Below, piece after piece: positions 8,205 to 10,374 of a DNA stretch of 10,374 nucleotides; within the stretch, counting starts at the first letter, position 1; each line of letters starts with the position of its first letter. Below the pieces are notes generated by a model. That model was not told the origin of the DNA, searched no databases, and saw only the letters and a list, made by a program, of their open reading frames with translations. The stretch is taken from the NCBI GenBank assembly GCA_003024985.2, contig PXIH01S0032409.1; one strand, given 5' to 3'. This DNA is from Euperipatoides rowelli (Eukaryota > Onychophora > Udeonychophora > Euonychophora > Peripatopsidae). The position numbers and the translations under genes were made by a program.

Positions 8205-8839
8205 CTTAAACTGCGCTCTCATGCTCAACAAGTTCATGCCATGTATATCTCAGTTTTCTAGTACCTTGGTTGTATAAATGGTGTCAGTAGAGGTCATGGA
8301 AACTACTTCCGGCCATGTTGAGTGTGCATCATCTAAGACCAGAAAGGTGTGGCATGCAATCAGACCTGCAAAGTCCAGGTGGACTAGTTCCCAGGGTTTT
8401 GTGGCGTGACCCAATGGTGTATGGTTGTTTTAGGTGGATCTTTGGCAAATAGTGTGCATGTCTGGCAGCTATGTGAGGTCTGGCCACCACAATAGTGAAC
8501 ATGCCATCATTTTCATCCTGACAATGCCTACATGGTGCCTGCGTAGTTCTTCCAGGAGATGTAGTCTCAGGATAAGGGGTATTATTACTCTATTTCCCCA
8601 GAGTAGGCAATTTTCTAGGGTGGAGATTTCATCTTTTTTTGAAAAGTAAGGTTTAAGTTCTTGGGGTATGGCATCTTTGCTAGGCCAGCCTGATTTTGTA
8701 AATTGTATCACCTTTGACAAGGTTTTATCACATTTAGATTCAATCGTGATTTCTTGATATGTCCAGGGGAATTCGTTGATTTGACCGATGAGGAAGGTAG
8801 AGTCATCTGACTCAGAGTGTGATGGACGTTGGTCTGGAC
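8205..8839 (-). pseudogene. Gypsy pol: integrase zinc-finger region and truncated core
   Basis: Open from the RNase H tail down to TAG 8469-8471. It contains LLEELRRHHVGIVRMK and LLWWPDLT (about 8469-8555), the HHCC zinc-binding region of the integrase N-terminus. The first His of the usual L-H-x-x-H is Arg here, and of the distal Cys pair only one (in ICQ) is seen in frame. The same frame, after the stop and another TAA at 8430-8432, gives WELVHLDFAG with the first catalytic Asp at 8373-8375, then DDAHSTWPEV. TGA lies at 8250-8252. Beyond this, an HG-x-(N)LL and a QF remnant hint at the second catalytic region, but its Asp-Asn-Gly is not conserved and the Glu is missing. Integrase would insert the cDNA; this one is certainly inactive. 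Confidence 0.85.
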
Positions 8840-9318
8840 ATGGAAGTCGTGAGAGTGCATCTGCATTGTTTTGTTTGGGGGGCCAATATTTAATTTTATA
8901 GTCATAGGCAGCTAAGGTCAGGGCCCAGCGTTGCAATCGGGCTGCAGCGAAGTATTGAAATTGGCTTTCCACTCTCTAATATGTGTGTCAAAGGCTTTAA
9001 GTCGGTAACAAGTGTGAAGGGTCTCCCAAAGATAAATTTGTGGAACTTTTTGGTGGCAAATATTAAGCTTAGTGCCTCTTTATCTATTTGTGAATAGTTT
9101 CTCTCAGGCTTCGAAAGTTAGCATGAGGCGAAAGCTACAGGATGCTCTAGACCATCTTTACCAATGTGTGAGATCACTGCCCCGATTCCAGTGGGTGAGG
9201 CATCCGCCGCAACAACAATTAGTAGGTCTGGGTCATAATGTGTTAAGAGTTTTGGAGAAGTTATGGCTTTTTTTGTCTCTTGAAAAGCTATAGTGGCTTC
9301 TATGTTCCAAGTCCACTT
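8840..9318 (-). pseudogene. Gypsy pol: broken RNase H domain
   Basis: The domain starts at KWTW (about 9315) with DASPTGIGAV (Asp codon 9202-9204). It continues past TAA 9118-9120 in the same frame with NYSQIDKEALSLIF (Glu codon 9076-9078) and TLVTDLKPL (Asp codon 9001-9003). These three acidic residues correspond to the D-E-D metal-binding triad of retroelement RNase H, all still present. A frame change near 8972 separates this from RLQRWALTLAAYDYKIKYW and NADALSRLP (8841-8867), the conserved tail of the domain in Gypsy elements. The activity would remove RNA from the RNA-DNA hybrid. The internal stop and shift rule out a full domain. Confidence 0.85.
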
Positions 9319-10374
9319 AGTATCTTTGCATAAGAGTCTATGTAAGGGAGTTAGTGTGGTTGCAAGATTAGGTAGGAATTTCCTATAATAACTAATCATT
9401 CCCATAAGTGAACATAGTTGATCAATATTTTGCGGTTTAGGTGCATTTAGTATTGCGTCAATTTTAGTGGTGGCAGGTTGTATACAAGCAGCACTGATTA
9501 TGTGTCCAAGATATTCAAGTTCCATTCCGGTTTTCTGAATTCGCATTTGTTTTTGTTAAGATGGACACCTGTTTCTTCTAATCTCTCGAATAGTAGTTTT
9601 AGGTCGCTTAAGTGAGTGGCTTCATCCGGACTAGCAATCTATTAATCATCTAGATAGCAGGAGGTGTTAGGTAAACCATCAGTATCTTGTCCATCAGTTG
9701 TTGGAAGATAGCTGGGCTGAGGCTATGCCAAAAGGTAGTCTTTTGGCCATTAAAAGACCTTTATGGGTGTTAATGGAGAGATATTTGGCAGAGTCATCAT
9801 CAACTAGTACTTGCTGGTACATCAGGGACATGTCTAGTTTTGAGAATATGGTGCCATGAGTGAGTTTAGCCAGGATTTCATCAATCACTGGGAGTGGGTA
9901 TTGGTTTCCCTTCAGGCAGGTGTTTAGTCCTACTTAATAATCGGCACAAATCCTGAGTGAATTGTCCTTTTTGAGTATGGGAACTATGGGAGCTGCCCAA
10001 TCTGAATATTTGATTGCTTACAGTATATTCTGTTTTATCAATTTGTCTAGTTCAGCTTCTATCTTAGGTATAAGTGCAAATGGTACTGGTCTATACTTAC
10101 AGAATTTAGGAGTGGTGCCCTCCATCAGTTCTATGTGTACCTTAAAGTTTTTAATCAGATCTAATTGGGAGGCAAATAATTTTTCATGTGTTTTTAACAG
10201 TTTTTCGAATTTCTGTTGCCTAATGTCAATGTTCCCTATGTTAGTATGACTCAGAATGTCCAAGGACTTTATCCATGTACGACCTAGAAGTGGTGTGGAA
10301 CAATCTTTGATAATGAAGAGTTCTTGGTTAGAAGCAGTTTTATTATTTAGGGAAATGTTTACAGATATTTTGCC
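9319..10374 (-). pseudogene. Gypsy pol: protease-RT linker and broken reverse transcriptase
   Basis: The frame is open from the window edge to TAA at 10018-10020. It starts with the end of the protease region (PLLGRTWIKSL, about 10291-10259) and continues into the RT N-terminus (YRPVPFALIPKIEAELDKL). The same frame continues past that stop through SDWAAPIVPILKKDNSLRIC, a second stop at 9934-9936, and FSKLDMSLMYQQV with the first catalytic Asp at 9832-9834. It shifts near 9715 and again near 9690. YLDD, the polymerase active-site box, is intact at 9645-9656 but is followed at once by two stops (9639-9644). Another shift near 9540 leads to YLGHIIS and the connection region RKFLPNLATTLTPLHRLL. 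In a live element this copies the RNA genome to DNA inside virus-like particles. Catalytic residues remain but the reading frame is destroyed. Confidence 0.85.

Larger units (their letters stand above)
8205..10374 (-). mobile_element. Truncated, degenerate Ty3/Gypsy retrotransposon pol
   Basis: Read on the minus strand from the right edge, the domains follow the Ty3/Gypsy order: protease-RT linker, reverse transcriptase, RNase H, integrase. Words such as PLLGRTW, YLDD, KWTW, DASPTGIGAV, RWALTLAAYDYKIKYWPPK and the integrase HLDFAG/DAHSTWPEV resemble the family commonly named K02A2.6-like in animal annotations. At least four frame changes and seven or more in-frame stops are present. The element enters from beyond 10374 (gag and most of protease are outside) and becomes unrecognisable at about 8205, inside the integrase core, so the integrase C-terminus and 3' LTR are lost or too diverged to see. 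It cannot be autonomous. Confidence 0.9.

Noticed and set aside
8305-8312. A fifth ACTTCCGG motif, possibly linked to the array
   Set aside because: It lies within the Gypsy integrase coding remnant and lacks the companion block, so it is coincidental.
9962-10249. Plus-strand open frames at 8434-8649, 9072-9293 and 9962-10249
   Set aside because: They are antisense shadows of the minus-strand Gypsy pol, which carries the recognisable motifs.

Overview
The window looks like AT-rich, repeat-laden nuclear DNA from an animal, most plausibly an invertebrate. The reasons are a BTB-BACK (Kelch-like family) coding exon that ends on a textbook GTAAGT donor site, decayed LINE and Ty3/Gypsy retroelements, tetranucleotide microsatellites and long homopolymers. 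A recurring TAGGC(C)TA word, which I recall as frequent in several marine invertebrate and fish genomes, fits this but does not fix the species. Nothing suggests a bacterial operon, a CRISPR array or a plasmid. Four single N bases (1649, 3001, 4722, 5320) are unresolved assembly positions.

Layout: 1-2340 is non-coding, with homopolymers, two small hairpins, two (CTAT/CCAT)n microsatellites and a GC-rich 25-base palindrome. At 2365-3041 (+) lies the only convincing host coding sequence: an open BTB-BACK exon with no kelch repeats, because it runs into an intron. From about 3635 to 4620 is a degenerate array of 'ACTTCCGG / CTTCCTGTTTCTTAAAGGTATA' units. From about 4885 to 7630 (+) is a dead non-LTR retrotransposon of the CR1/L2/Jockey-like type: APE endonuclease, reverse transcriptase, C-terminal region, AT-rich 3' UTR and an (AATA)n tail. 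From 7634 to 8200 are remnants of other repeats, including a second copy of a sequence also found at 3751 and a near-perfect 30-base palindrome. From about 8205 to the right edge (-) is a truncated, multiply broken Ty3/Gypsy pol: end of protease linker, reverse transcriptase, RNase H and integrase.

The genes do not form a pathway. One probable host gene exon sits beside two unrelated selfish elements whose 3' ends point at each other. Both elements carry many stops and frameshifts and should be unable to move themselves. I see no previously undescribed multi-gene system here. The items most worth a second look are the ETS/CRE-like motif array just upstream of the LINE, the repeat pair bracketing the LINE, and the BTB-BACK exon itself.
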